Source: Parasitella parasitica
Lineage: Eukaryota; Mucoromycota; Mucoromycetes; Mucorales; Mucoraceae
DNA: 57,714 bases
Assembly (NCBI GenBank): GCA_025201805.1
Contig: MU619337.1
Coordinates: forward strand, 63,323 to 121,036
Direction: 5' to 3'
The translations under genes were made by a program, and so were the position numbers. The number at the start of each line of letters is the position of its first letter. The stretch's first letter is position 1. Under the pieces are notes generated by a model that searched no databases, had not been told where the DNA came from, and was given only the letters and a program-made list of their open reading frames with translations. This document shows, in pieces, positions 33,659-46,500 of this stretch.

Positions 33659-36600
33659 CTAAAATTTTGTGTTGATGGTTTGCAAAAGCGCACGATTGTT
33701 TCCTTGCATCTGCATACTTTCTGCCTGCAATCGCATTATATCGCGCATCTCTAAGAAAAGCTGGTTTATCATTGTTGCAGCAGGAACCTCAATGGGAGGG
33801 ACATCAAACATTGCTTTTAACTTTGTAACTTGATTTTGGAAATCATCTAGTGAGATGACATGGTCCATTCCGCCGTTGTCTTGATGCGATATATGGTAAT
33901 TATCTTCAGTTAGCTACATAATATCAGAAAGATCTTTATATCATTATACACTTTATGCTGCTAACTGTCCCAACTTACCTTTTTCAACAGATCGTCCAGT
34001 AAATCACTCCATTCATAAGCATTGATCATGACCACTTCACTTCGTGAGACGAACAAAAATTGCAGTAAAGATAGAAACATGTTCCAAACAGGCAACCCCA
34101 CGTTGCCAGACTAATATAGAGTTAGCATTAGATATTTCCTCCTACCAGTGTCTTGATAGTATACGTACCATAAATAGTGTGGACGGCTCAATCAAGTCCA
34201 ATAAACGACGTAGTGCTGGCCATAAAGTCAACCAAAATGAGATGGGATTTAAAGCTTGCGTCTTTGTAGGATTGCTGTTATTCACATTTCCGCTCCTTAA
34301 TTTCAACAAGACGTAGGATTTCAGCAGCAAGAAACAAAGCAGCAATTTTTCGCTGGACGGATGGTAGGAAAAATTAAGGTCTGGCGTATGAAAATCCACC
34401 TCAACCGTATTGAATGTGCGGACCAAGAGCTCGGTCAAAACAATCTCGTAGCCAAGCATGTCGTATAATAAGTTGTCTGAATTTTCCTTGAGTAATGTCA
34501 GTATGAACCAATTCAAGAATCGAAGACATTCAGCTCCTTCCTCAAGCTAAGATGGAAATTGAGATTAACGTTTCCCCCCCTTTTTTTTTTTTTTTTACGA
34601 TGAGCACATACCTTTAGGTAGCCAAATATAATAACCATCAGTTTAGGGTCCTTGAGACACATTGCAACAATTAATTGTGCGACGCAGCTATACACCTTGA
34701 AATCTTTCTTTGTAAATTGTTGGCTAGTAAATGCTCTTTTCAAGAAGCCAACAGAAAATGGCAGTAAATAGAGCAATTTTCCTGCAAAAAAGGAAACCCG
34801 CCTATGTCCGTATGGCGCTTCGCCTAGTATAGAAGTTTCAATCTTGGTATACCATTCTTCGCCATTTGGTTTAATGTCCCAAAGAACGAGTTGGAGCAAG
34901 CACAGCAACGTATCCTTATTGGGTTTTGACACCAAGGAAATGGTATTCTTGAGCTCATCAATGATGATGTCGATAAAGATATTGTTGGGCTGTGCGCCTG
35001 GGACGGACGCAATAGCAGAATAGGCGGTCATCAACTTAACCACAGATTCCGATTGCAGAGCGCAATTAGAAAGGCCGTGCTTGAACATGGCTTGAATCGG
35101 AGGCAGTAGAATAGAATGATGGTACGGGTGCTCTTTCAATAATACTGCGGACATGGTAAATACAGGATTGATATTCCAATCAGATCGTCTCCAATCAGCA
35201 GTGTGCTTGATCAGGGCATTGATGAACACGGCATAGTCGTTCAAAATGTTTTCAGAGTAGGGGTGCGTGTGCACCGTTTCAATATATCGGCTCGTATTGT
35301 GCAGGACTGTGGAGAAAGCCTTACGTTCCATTTGCTGCTTCATGAGCTTGTCCAACACATCACGCACAGGCTGATCTCGTAGGTAGATAACTTCACCTCG
35401 TACGTCTTCATCCGGGATCACATCATCTGGATCAATAACAGTGCGTAAAACAAAGAAGAGATCAACATCTCCAGCGCTGGAATCTGATACTGTTTGGTTC
35501 TTGAACATCAAGACAAACAAGCCGGCCACCGCAAACCGCAAGAACGCACTCTTGAGGAACTGCTTGGCCTTCAAATACACAGGCTCAGAGTTGCGGACTC
35601 CCAGTTTAGTCATCAGTTTACCTAAGGCCAAGATTTGCTTGGATAGAACCATAGCTGTCAGATGATCAGACCGACGCAAAAGGCACTTAAGGATCTCCAG
35701 TATAAGCAGCTTGTTTTCTTCGCTAATATCCTCGGTAAGGAGGTCAATGATCTGTTTCATGCATATAACAATGTGCTGCTCATGCTCTATCTCTAGTATA
35801 TTGTGCTACCATTGGCATGAGTCAACTTGTGCATCGCATATACTGTAATTATTACCTTGTACACAACAATCAGCACAATTTCAAGCCAGGCCTTCAGCGT
35901 CATATGGCCCAGCTTTAGCAAATCAACTCCAGAGTTCATCATCTTGAGCACAACGTCAATAAAATGTACGCCTGGGCTACTGTTTTCAGACAAGTTCATC
36001 CTGGATTGCTCAAGAGAATCAGATGCCATGGCAGCCACAGTCTCGGCGGGCAATGGAGCAAAACTATCCATAATTTTTTTTAACCCGCGAACACATGAAA
36101 CCATGACCGCCACACGCGCTGGATCCTTTGGATTATAACAAAGTATGCCAAATTCAACGGTGATCTCGCCATCCTCGTTGAATAGTTGGCATCTTTGGAA
36201 GCCCATTTGCTGCACCAGAATAAACTTGAGCCGAGATATTTGCGCGGGTTCTATGCTGAGATGATTGCTCAACATTTGCAGAGCCAATGTCAGCATCAAG
36301 ACCTTGACGTTCTCAGATTCCGCAGATACTTGGTCGTGGCGGCTGGAACTTTCAGGACCAGGTATATCCACGCCATCCTTGGCCATCTCTTGCTCCACAG
36401 ACGACGGCGAGCGGGTGTACTCGTCCAGAATATCGACAGGTGTCTTGTTTTCCAAAGCTTCTAGCAGAGACTCCCATTGAAGTACCTGCCAATCCGGAAA
36501 TAGCGCATTCAGTTGTGTCATCAAGCTCACAAGCGACATTTTTTGTCTATCAGTCGCTGTCAAAAAGTAGGCCTCCCAACAGCGAAATGCTGATCGTAGA

Positions 36601-39600
36601 TGCAAGGTACCAAATGTTCGAATCAAAGCATACGCTTTAGATCTTACGTACTCCTCCTTGTCCCATAGACACCCAACAAAATAACTGAATACAGGGCCTA
36701 GGTGAGAAAGCAGGGTGAGCCACTCTGTCTGGAATGCAGCATCCATTTTCGAGAATAGTCCAAACAGATTGTCGAGGCCGTGATATCTACTATCCGTGTC
36801 AATAGCGGATTGCGGTTCCACCGTAAATCAACTTTACCTGACTTCCCAGTTGGCGTCTTCAAATATTTTGAATACACAGGCCTGGAGGTAGCGGACATCA
36901 ACGCTGATCAGCTTCATCAGTAGACCCAGATTGATGTCACTCAAATGATCGTAAGTGGGCGTGAGCAATTCCCAAATTCTAGCACAAAACAAGTCAATCA
37001 GACTGACGCACGTCTCTTGCGTTGTAAACAGCTTACGAAGGAATGAGTTGAGGCATGCATTTTGTAACGAATTCGTCCTTGTTGCTGATACAAGATCCCC
37101 AGTATGATAGGCCGTAAAACATTTTGATAATGTCTTGGCGAACATTCAGTTGGTCAAACTGCAGGTAAACCAGCATGCAGCGGATTAATGGCGTCTTTTC
37201 ATCGGCCTGCAGCATGACAGAGCTCTCAGTGACTGATGTTCTTTTACTATGTCTGTGATATAACTGTTGTCAGCAGATATCCATGGTTTTATAGTGGTGC
37301 AACTTACGGTTGATTTGTTGCATGATAACCCGCGTGGGGTACAATGCCGAGCTCATCAATATTCTTGACCGGACAGCTGTAAGCAAAGCAAGCCAGCGCG
37401 GCCGAATACTTGATAAACGTCTGACTGCTGGTCAGGCTCTCGTCAGACAAGGATTGGCTTTCGTTGTTTACTTTGAGGGTCTCTAACGCAATTTCGTTCA
37501 AATAGCCGATAACGTCAATCACTGCTGCACGGGGTGTCGGTGCATTCAAGCCGTTGACAGCTTGGAACCACACAATCTTGACAAATTCCGCTGTGATATC
37601 CAGTGGAGTACGAGCTGCAACGATCAATCGAGCAATATGAGCCAACACATTGGATGGGATGCCAGTCCTAACAAAGAAGCCTGTTGTTGAGAGGGGATCA
37701 ATTATTCCACTGCAACTTACCCTGAATGTGTGACCAGCGTCAGCCAACGCATGCCACGATCGATGCTCTGTGTATCTCCAGCGTCGAACTGAAACAAAAT
37801 AATGTCGATTGGATTGGCTACATCAGCAGAAGCGCCAGATATCTTGGATAATGGAAGTCTGGTAGTGCACAGTTTTGCCAAATGTCGAATATCCACAGGC
37901 TCTTTTTCCTGACGTGAAACATGAGTACACAAGTATATTACGCACGTTTGATAGCTGCTTTACCTTCAGGATACCGAGATGACTGAATTCAGTGTGGGTT
38001 TGCTCAAGCCACTTTTGTAGGATAGGATCCAAGGACGTGAAAGTAAGGCCGTTTGTCTTTAGCTTGAGGATATAGCCGATTAGTTGCTCATATTTTTGCA
38101 GGACATGTCTCTATATACAATTTATTAGCGTCCTTTTGGTAAAGCGTGCTCTGGTGGGCCAATTACCTTTGTATCGTAAGCCTCTCCCCAGCCTGGAACG
38201 CTGGAAACTTCATATCTGTTATCCACAAGCTCTTCCATGACATCAAACAGGATATTTGTATAAGCCTCCTTGTCCATACCATGCACCGTTGCCATCCATC
38301 GCATAATGTACCTATCTCTCAGGGCGGCACGGGTAGTGACATAGATGCTGCTTGCCCCGCTGCTGACGCCTGATGTGGTTGCTCGATGGAATGTGTTCAA
38401 TCTACTGCGGTCTGCAGTGCGATTTCCCCCCTTCATCCGGGATAGCAAAGCTGCTTGTGCCCATTTATTCTGCTGTTTGTTAGCATGCACATGAGGGCTC
38501 TTACTCGATGTCAATTCCGCGTGCAGAGCCAAAAGACGTTCGTCTTCATCAAAAATCCAGCCCACAATAGCATTCACCAAACGTCTCTGCGTGTATGTCG
38601 ACATGAACGGATCTGGCCAACATCTCCTCACTAGCAGCAATAGCCCACATTCATTGATGGATAGATCAATATCTTGCAGACATGCGTCAATCGTGTTTAT
38701 CAGCGACTCTACGTTGGCAGAGCAGTCAATGGCGTAAGGAATTGGGAAAATGACCTGCACGGGCCTTTCGTGATCCTTTTTGCTGCCGTCATTTGGAAAC
38801 AGCATGGGCGAGGCGTCAAAGCGCTCGAAATACCCTAAATTTCGCATTTGCTGCAACATGATCTCTGCTGCTATTCGACTCTTAAAATTCAAGTTGGTCA
38901 TGAGCCATGATAAGAGAACAGATCGGTCCAGACTCTCGTTGGGTGCGTGTCCTTCGCTAAAGTCATCGTCCTCGTCTTCCCAATTGGCAGCGAAAGAATT
39001 AGGAGACACCTGCAAGAAGCCGCGGGAATCGCCGGCTGACTTCCTTTTATCTGCTGCTGTGTTAGTCGGTGGAATAGGCGATGCTGCTGCTGGTTGAGTT
39101 GCCGTAATCTTGGCTCCATTCGAAAACGAAGTCATCAAGCACTTCATCATTGCGCCAAGGTGGCCAAGATACTCCTCTTTGCTAAGCACAAATTTATCCA
39201 CTGTGCTTGGTTTATTGCCACAAAAATCTGTGAGGAACACAGATCCAAAGCATTTTCCCGATGATAGATAACCAGAGCAAAATTTGATGGCTCTTGTCAG
39301 GACAGCACAATGAGATGGTTGGGTTTTGAGCTTAAAGAGCGGTGCATCGGCGGCTGGATCGTCCTCATGCTGGTTGTCCTTTGAGGGTAATAGAGGGTCG
39401 TCGGATCCATGCGTAATCAGTATACAGCCAGCCGCAAACCCACAATGCAAAATATGATCTTGCAACATCAGCACATTCAGTATCGTACCCACTTCTTCAA
39501 AGCTCCTGCCTTCGATAGATTCAGCGTCTGTAGGCATTGCATCTCCATAATGCAAGCACAAGTCGTTGGACAAGTCAGACTGTGATATCTGAATATCGCT

Positions 39601-41842
39601 TTCCAGCAGGGGTTGGTACGGCACACATGTTTGAAAATGGCCGCTGCTGCTGAAACCGTTTCGCTCTTCTGCATGCGCGAGACACTGAAAATGCACAAAT
39701 CGATTGCACTCTGTACAATGATATCCTTGCTGTGAAATGCCCCACAGAGGCTTCCCACAGCATGCACAAATGGTGAGAGTGTACAAGTTGACTAGCTGAA
39801 ACTTATGGCCAAGCAGCCCCACTCGAGAGGAATCCGACTTGGTCGTCCAGCTCAGAATGCCTCGATTCACCATATCACGAAATCGAGGCTGTGGTGGTAT
39901 ATTGCAGTACTGCGGCGTCACGACTTTTTGAATGCCTCCAGCTTTGACGTAAAACATGATGCCTTGCTCTTTCATATCAGCTACCGAATTGGAGCAGTTA
40001 TAATGCACACTTCCTTTGCACTGAAAGCATCGCAATCCGAACCCTTGTATAGGTTTAAAGCACTCTTTACAAAATGCCTCGTTCATGTCGTCGTGCACCA
40101 TCAGCGGAAATGTGCTGTTGCTACTCGAACTTTCATTTGCATTATACATGCTCTGGCTTGGTGGAGAATCGAACATGTGCGGATACCAAGCATGGTGATC
40201 TTCAATCGAGTCTTCTTCTATTGAATCAGCCCCACTTGGATGGCGCAAGGTACGAGGGCGGTGATTACCATTTTGCGATTGATGTGGATACGGCTGATGC
40301 TGATTGCTGCTGTACTGGTGGTTCTTTTGCCGCTGATCTTCATACTCCTGCTGCTCTCTATGAAGATCCAGCACTTCCAGCTCCTCCCGGGTGCCTAATA
40401 AAGGCAACGGATCTGCTACCATCACATGTCCTGCGCTCACAAAATAGTAGTTAAATAATATCTGACAAGCCCGAAATTTGACCTCTGAGCTGCTGCGAGA
40501 AATCACATCGAGGATGTCCAGGTAAAGATCGGGCTTGCAGCTCATCATAAAAGACAGTGCACGGTGAAAATTGTGAATTGAATTGGCTTGTTTTGTAAGC
40601 GAAAAGCTGAGATTTTCTTGCTGTGCTTTGGTGGGCTGAGCTGCTAGATAGGGGTCCAAGTACTGGATCATAAAGAACAAGAGCGGCGTAAACAATGCAT
40701 AAGCATGATACTCGGCGATGGCTGTGCCCGGCTGGCCTTGCATGCTATTGTGGGCGCTGCTTGTGGCAGCAGGCGAATACGGCGATGATAGCGCGTCTGT
40801 CTCTATGGAGTAAGGGCGAGTATCGATGGTGAGATGTGACATTCTCATTGGGGTATCGACTGCCAGATCTGGTTCTGGGCTATGGATATTGATGGTGGGT
40901 GTATTTTGGTTATTTTGCGATTTTTTATGCATGTATTCTTTACAGACTTTTAGTATTCATACACCAGCTTTTCATGTGTGCTATAAACTTACTGGATACA
41001 TCTGCTTTCGAGGCAGCCTTTTGCAGATTTGAGGAGCGTGGCTTGGGCTCGTCTTTCAACTTGATTAACTTGGGCAACAAGCTATCCAAGAACAACGACA
41101 GCAGCTTCCCCAGCATGCTACCGTCAGAAAACGCTTCAAACGCAGGCAGAAAGACGGTGCCGATATGGTACAATCCAGCTGAATCGTCGCGAATCTGCAC
41201 AAGAATAAGTGCAATGTCAATCAAAATTGTCTGCATTGTAAAGGGCGGTCGAGACGGCTTGGGATTTGCCGTTTTGAAGCGACTGTCGTTCAGGACTAGG
41301 TCGCTCAGTACGTATAAAATCGTTTCGAATTCGGATCTCTTATCTTTGGTAGATATCATGTTGGGTCCGTTCGACGATGCTCCATCCGCTGAACGAGCTG
41401 GACTTGCAGTTCGAGGTGAAGGTGTTGGCGAATTTGCTCTAGACGAAGCTGGCGATGTTGTCGGTGTGCGCTCACCTTGCATCAGCACTTGCGCACTCAG
41501 TCCAACCTGATGGCAGACCATCAAGGCAGATCGCAGCTGCATCAAAAGGTCGATCGTATCATCGTTTTCAAACTGGTCTGACACTTGTGTTGTTCTGCAT
41601 AGCTCACTGAGATGGAACAAGGCAGTAGGGGGTCTTTTCCTCTTGAGTATTTTGCCTATGATGTGCTGTATTATTTTCTTGTACTCTTCTACTTTTGGAG
41701 ACGGCTTGGGCGTCTGTTGTTTTGACACATTAGACGTGCGACGAAATGAATCGTCTTGGCTGGGTGAGTGTATTTCGTCGTCGGGCGAGTGGATGTTTAT
41801 GATGGTAGCATTGAAGCGCGAGTTAGGTGTGCTATTTGGCAT
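33659..41842 (-). CDS. UNC79-like giant helical-repeat protein with C1-type zinc fingers (NALCN/Cch1 channel complex)
   Basis: Twelve exons, about 2516 aa (human UNC79 is about 2635): 41842-40993, 40937-38167, 38110-37964, 37908-37721, 37667-37308, 37252-37037, 36978-36838, 36789-35856, ~35790-34612, 34546-34169, 34110-33979, 33913-33659. It is almost entirely helical. Two recalled blocks of animal UNC79 align. The first is LMKYKQEVWKDLLYVI..VQMLFHYW versus FMMSCKPDLYLDILDVI..CQILFNYY, in both cases followed by a Cys-rich region. The second runs from a DW (here EDANWE) through VRSKAYALI, a C.E..F segment, DRQKMSLVSL and VLQWE. The Cys-rich region here forms two zinc fingers (CKECFKPIQGFGLRCFQC, about 40070; CACCGKPLWG..CTECNRFVHFQC, about 39700), the second C1-like. 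In animals UNC79 with UNC80 supports the NALCN leak channel; Cch1 is the fungal relative. The acceptor of exon 9 is ambiguous by 6-12 nt. Confidence 0.72.
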
Positions 41843-43532
41843 TTATTGTTAATTTGAAGAAAGCTCGTCAAACAAAAACAAGAGAAAAGCCGTTGATTGA
41901 AGGAGTTTGAGTTTCAGTTTTATGGATCTCTCGGCCAACTCTGTAGAGCTCAAGTATGAGACGTTTTGGTTTTCATATTTTCCATGTAGCAACAAAGCTA
42001 ATGAGCAAAGCATGCCTCTATCATTAAATATGAATTGCGCGCTCTCGAGACCAAACCATAGCTTAAAAAGCTCGTGTTTTGTTAGGCTTTAGCATATTAT
42101 TATTAACCTGTATAAAAGAAATGGGATTGACTCCTAATTGCTAGTGTATTACTAGATGTAAGAACTTGTCTTGTCTAAAGCAAGAGAACACTGGAAGAAA
42201 GAGAGGAATCTAGAACTGCAATCAAGCAGCCGTGCTTAATTTCCTCAAGATTCTCAAAAGTCTCAAACCGACAAGGAAACGCCCAAGCCTTATTAGCAGA
42301 AAACACGCTTCAAATTAATCACCACAAAGCACTTCCCACCAAAGTTAACGCCTTGGCCATTTAAAACAGCTATTACATTAAAACTAATACACTCAATGTA
42401 ATAGATCGAAATCTGCTTTTTTCAACCCTACCAGCTTGACTGTAAGAGTAAAGAATATGTACTGCGATTATCGTGTCGCTCCAAAACGTATAAAGCATCA
42501 TACTCTTTGCCTTGAGAAACCATATAATGAGATCCATGCTAGCAAAAGATAAAACACTCCGTTTTCCGTCTTTCATACGTATAATATATAGCACTCCAGT
42601 CGAATGATCAGACTGTTACATGGCCATCATGCATAGATAGAGAGAACCCATGATATGATGTGTAATTACACTGCATTTGGTGTATCGTAAAGGTGTACAG
42701 TAATATGCAACAACATTCAAGGGGTAATCTTGTTTTTTCTCATATCTGTCAGCAAAATATGTTTTCTTACTTGGACATGGCTTCATCTCTGCAGTCAAAC
42801 AAATGCATTGATTTCGTCATAATTAGCTTAAAGAAAGCTTCAAAAGCCAAACCATTGCCTGCACCTGTGCAGAATTTACAGAGACACTTCATGATAGTAA
42901 CAAGTACCCAGGGGCCCCCTTAGTGTCCACTATTGCATCTGCATCTGAATGGTGTTGTCAACTTTTTTTTCCTGCCCTGAGCGGAATTGCCACTCTTGGT
43001 TAAATTGACAGGGCATACTTTTATGTCAAGTTTCCAAAATGAATGTACATGGTAGATATGCCTTGGTAATTTAGGTTTAGCTTATTTCTGCTATATATCA
43101 GAATAGACTTTGTTAGACAATACACTGTATATCAGGACAACGGTGGGCTGTGTAAATGTAGAAGGCTCATACGGTAAAATCACGATTTATTATTGTCGAT
43201 CGATTGATGATGAAATAAAGCCCTTGTAGTGCCAATGGTCTGTTTCCACCTGTAGGAAAAGTTTGCCAGCTTTCCATTCTGAAGTTGCTTTGGTATACGA
43301 CGAAATGGAGCTCAATGCCGATTTTACCTCAAAAGACCTTTGCAAAAATCAGCATATTCGACGTATTTTTAGTGTTGTTGCACGTCCTGTGTTACTAATG
43401 CTTTTTTTGTGTAATACTTCATATAAAAAAATCTTATTTTAGATCTGTTCTCTATCTCTTTTCTTTTTTATTTCAACCAAAAGATATTCACATCTATCCA
43501 ATCGATTTCTTTCAACACCATTGTCATTTGCC
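41843..43532. promoter_or_regulatory. Long divergent intergenic region, UNC79-like / kinesin-4
   Basis: 1.7 kb, AT-rich, without a convincing exon on either strand. Short open frames (41907-42092, 42693-42923) have no domain character. It should hold both promoters. Confidence 0.45.
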
Positions 43533-46500
43533 ATGACTTCAACTGCTGTGAGGTATAATAACGACCCAATGGCCAAATAGATATAGACCGATAGCTGATT
43601 ACAAACTTTTGATTAGAGTTGGGCTTCGAGTCAGGCCTCTAACAGAAAAAGAGGAGCTATCAAACTGTACAGAGTGTATCAGCTTTATACCAAATGAGCC
43701 ACAAATCCTAGTGGGCACAGACAAATCATTTACATATGATTATGTGTTTAATACTGATTCCAAACAGCAGCAAGTTTATGAAACAGCAGCATCGCCATTA
43801 CTAGAGAAATTCATTGAGGGGTAATAGAATAAATAAACAAACAACAACATATGATGGTCGAAATACTCATACTTTAACACGTATACAAATATTACCAGTT
43901 TCAATGCTACTATCCTTGCTTATGGGTAAGTACACATACATAAGCAAAGTAACACGATTCTAACAAATGTAACACAGCCAAACTGGCTCAGGAAAGACCT
44001 TTAGTATGGGTACCGGCCTTGAGAGTGCAGTGAATCCTGAGCACGAAGGTATGATTAAGGGCCACAAATACTCCCCCTTTTTTTTTCTCATAACTTGTAC
44101 AACTTGACAGGTATCGTGCCACGCTGTATTGTTGACCTATTCCGAAACTTGGAAGAACGTTCCGAATCCAACAAGGAATTTCAGTACGAAGTCTATGTAT
44201 CATTCTTGGAGCTATACAACGAAGAGTTGATCGACCTGCTGAGCCCACAATTCCAACAGCAAGCTGCTGCTGCTGCCACGCCCATTGCTGCAAAGAGAAA
44301 AAGTGGAGTGCCACTACCCGTCAGCACAAGCGTCGAAGTAACTATCCGAGAAGATATTGCAGGCAACATATACTGGAGCGGTGTCCGTGAAGAACGTTGC
44401 TGCAGCCCTGAAGAACTGCTTTCATGGCTAGCAAGAGGTTCTCTTTGCCGCACTACAGGCTCAACAGAAATGAACACGGTATCGTCTCGATCACATGCTG
44501 TGTTTTCCGTCATTTTAAAGCAACAAAAATCAGCACAGGAGCCTTCGATCACCAGTAAATTTCATTTTGTGGACTTAGCAGGTTCAGAAAGAGTAAAGTA
44601 AACACAACAAACAATGTAAACAACTCTAATATTTCCGCTCTACTGTATTAGTTGAAACGCACAAATGCACAAGGAGATAGGGCCAAAGAAGGCATTTCCA
44701 TCAACTCGGGGCTGCTGGCTCTCGGCAATGTCATTTCTGCTTTGGGCGATGAAGCCAGGCGAACGTCTCATGTGCCTTATCGTGATAGTAAATTGACCCG
44801 TCTTCTGCAAGACTCGCTTGGTGGCAATAGTCAAACCCTCATGCTTGCATGTGTCTCTCCATCTGACTCAAACTTTATGGAGACACTAAACACTCTAAAG
44901 TATGCCAATCGCGCAAGAAACATCAAAAACAGAGTGACAATCAATCAAGACTTTGCTGGCTCTTCTATCGAAGTCAACCAGCTAAGAGCCCAGTTGGCAA
45001 GGCTAAGAATCGAACTTGCATCGGTGAGGGCAGAAAATGTCTCGGGAGACAGAACAGCAAGCCGAGCCCATCACCACTCTTATGGCGGCGTCAGCTCATC
45101 CGTGCAGGGTGATGATGAAGTCCGTGCTCTCAGAGCCGAAGTTTCACGACTGAGAGATCGCGTCCAGGACATGTCTACCAATCTGATCCAAGTCACCAGT
45201 GAGCGTGATACCATGGTTATGGAGAGAGAACTGGGTGAATTCATAAAGAACAGCAACACCTCCCTTGCTGAAGGTGATACCAGTGTTACACCCAGTCCTT
45301 TCAAGACGCATCCACTAGTTGCTCAGTATCAGAAGACCATTTCAGACCTCACGAACGAGCTCTCCGACACCCGTGATAGATTAACCTTTCTTGAAAGCAC
45401 AAAATCTGCCAGCATGCAGACTATAACAACTCCACTGTCATTTTCAGGGACAACTAGCTCCTTCCACAGACCTGAAAAAAACTTTTCGTCGTCGTCTGCT
45501 CGTCGTCGCCGTCGCAACAATGGAAACGGCAGTGCTAGCAACAGCCGCCCAAGAAAATCAAAGACCCATTCTGCCAATTCAAGCACTGTGACCTCCACTG
45601 TCACCGTTCGTAAATCTGGTAAACGTCCTGTTAGACGTAATCCTGTCATGTCGCAGAGCTCAAGTTCTAGAACCGCCCATAAAAAGAAGAGAAACCACCG
45701 CTACAGTGCGTTTACTGATCAAGTTGATGACGACGATGAGGGTTTTGTCAATGAAGATGGCCTTGTCGCTGAAGATGATATCAAACAGAGCATTGCCAAA
45801 GCCAGGGCTGAAATTCAAAAAGGCATGGAGGTCCTTGATCTGATTAAGCCCATGGAAGATGCCGCTCAGTTCTGGGAAGACGAACTTGAGGCGTTTGAAA
45901 AAGCCGAGAAAGAAATGTACGAAAAGACCAGCCAGATTGAAAGATCAGATTCAGACGAAGGCAATTACACGTTGACCTCCTCCCCCATTGACGATGGTCA
46001 GCGTCAGGCTAGAAATGATGTCGAACTGCTGATGGAGATGGAAGCCTTCACAGTGCCTGCTTGGGATCACAAGTCTGCAACAATAAAAAGATCGTCCAAA
46101 CTAGATGATGATGAACACTCCTCAGGCTCGTCTTCTTCTCTACATTCTTATGCGAAAAACGAGAATAGCAATGCAGTGGCAGAAAAACAAAACCCTCAGC
46201 TAGTGCGCATGCTCCATCAGATCCAATCAGACATTCGTGTTAAAGAAGAGCTGGTTTCTCACTTGGAAAAGTCAGAGATAAAGTATACCTTCATGCGCCG
46301 GAAATTCGACGACAAGATAGCAAATTTACACGCGCAATTGTCAGAGCTTCAGAAAGACAGAGACCAAGCACTCGCCAAGACAAAATCAAACTTTGCAGCC
46401 GCCCCCAATCGCGCCGACATGGCCATGCAGCTCAAGGAGAAACAGCAGTTGATCGAGACTCGCCACGTGTATGAAAACAAGATGAAGCAGCTGGTGGTCG

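Noticed and set aside
33600-33720. TAG at 33661-33659 used as a splice acceptor with donor GTATGC
   Set aside because: That 59-nt intron would be phase 1 and creates an immediate in-frame TGA. Only a later acceptor (about 33625) would work, so it was reported as an alternative and not as the model.
33659-41842. UNC80 or Tao3/Fry identity for the giant protein
   Set aside because: The matching blocks, the Cys-rich region following them and the total length fit UNC79 better than UNC80 (over 3,200 aa in human); no Fry-type motif was seen.
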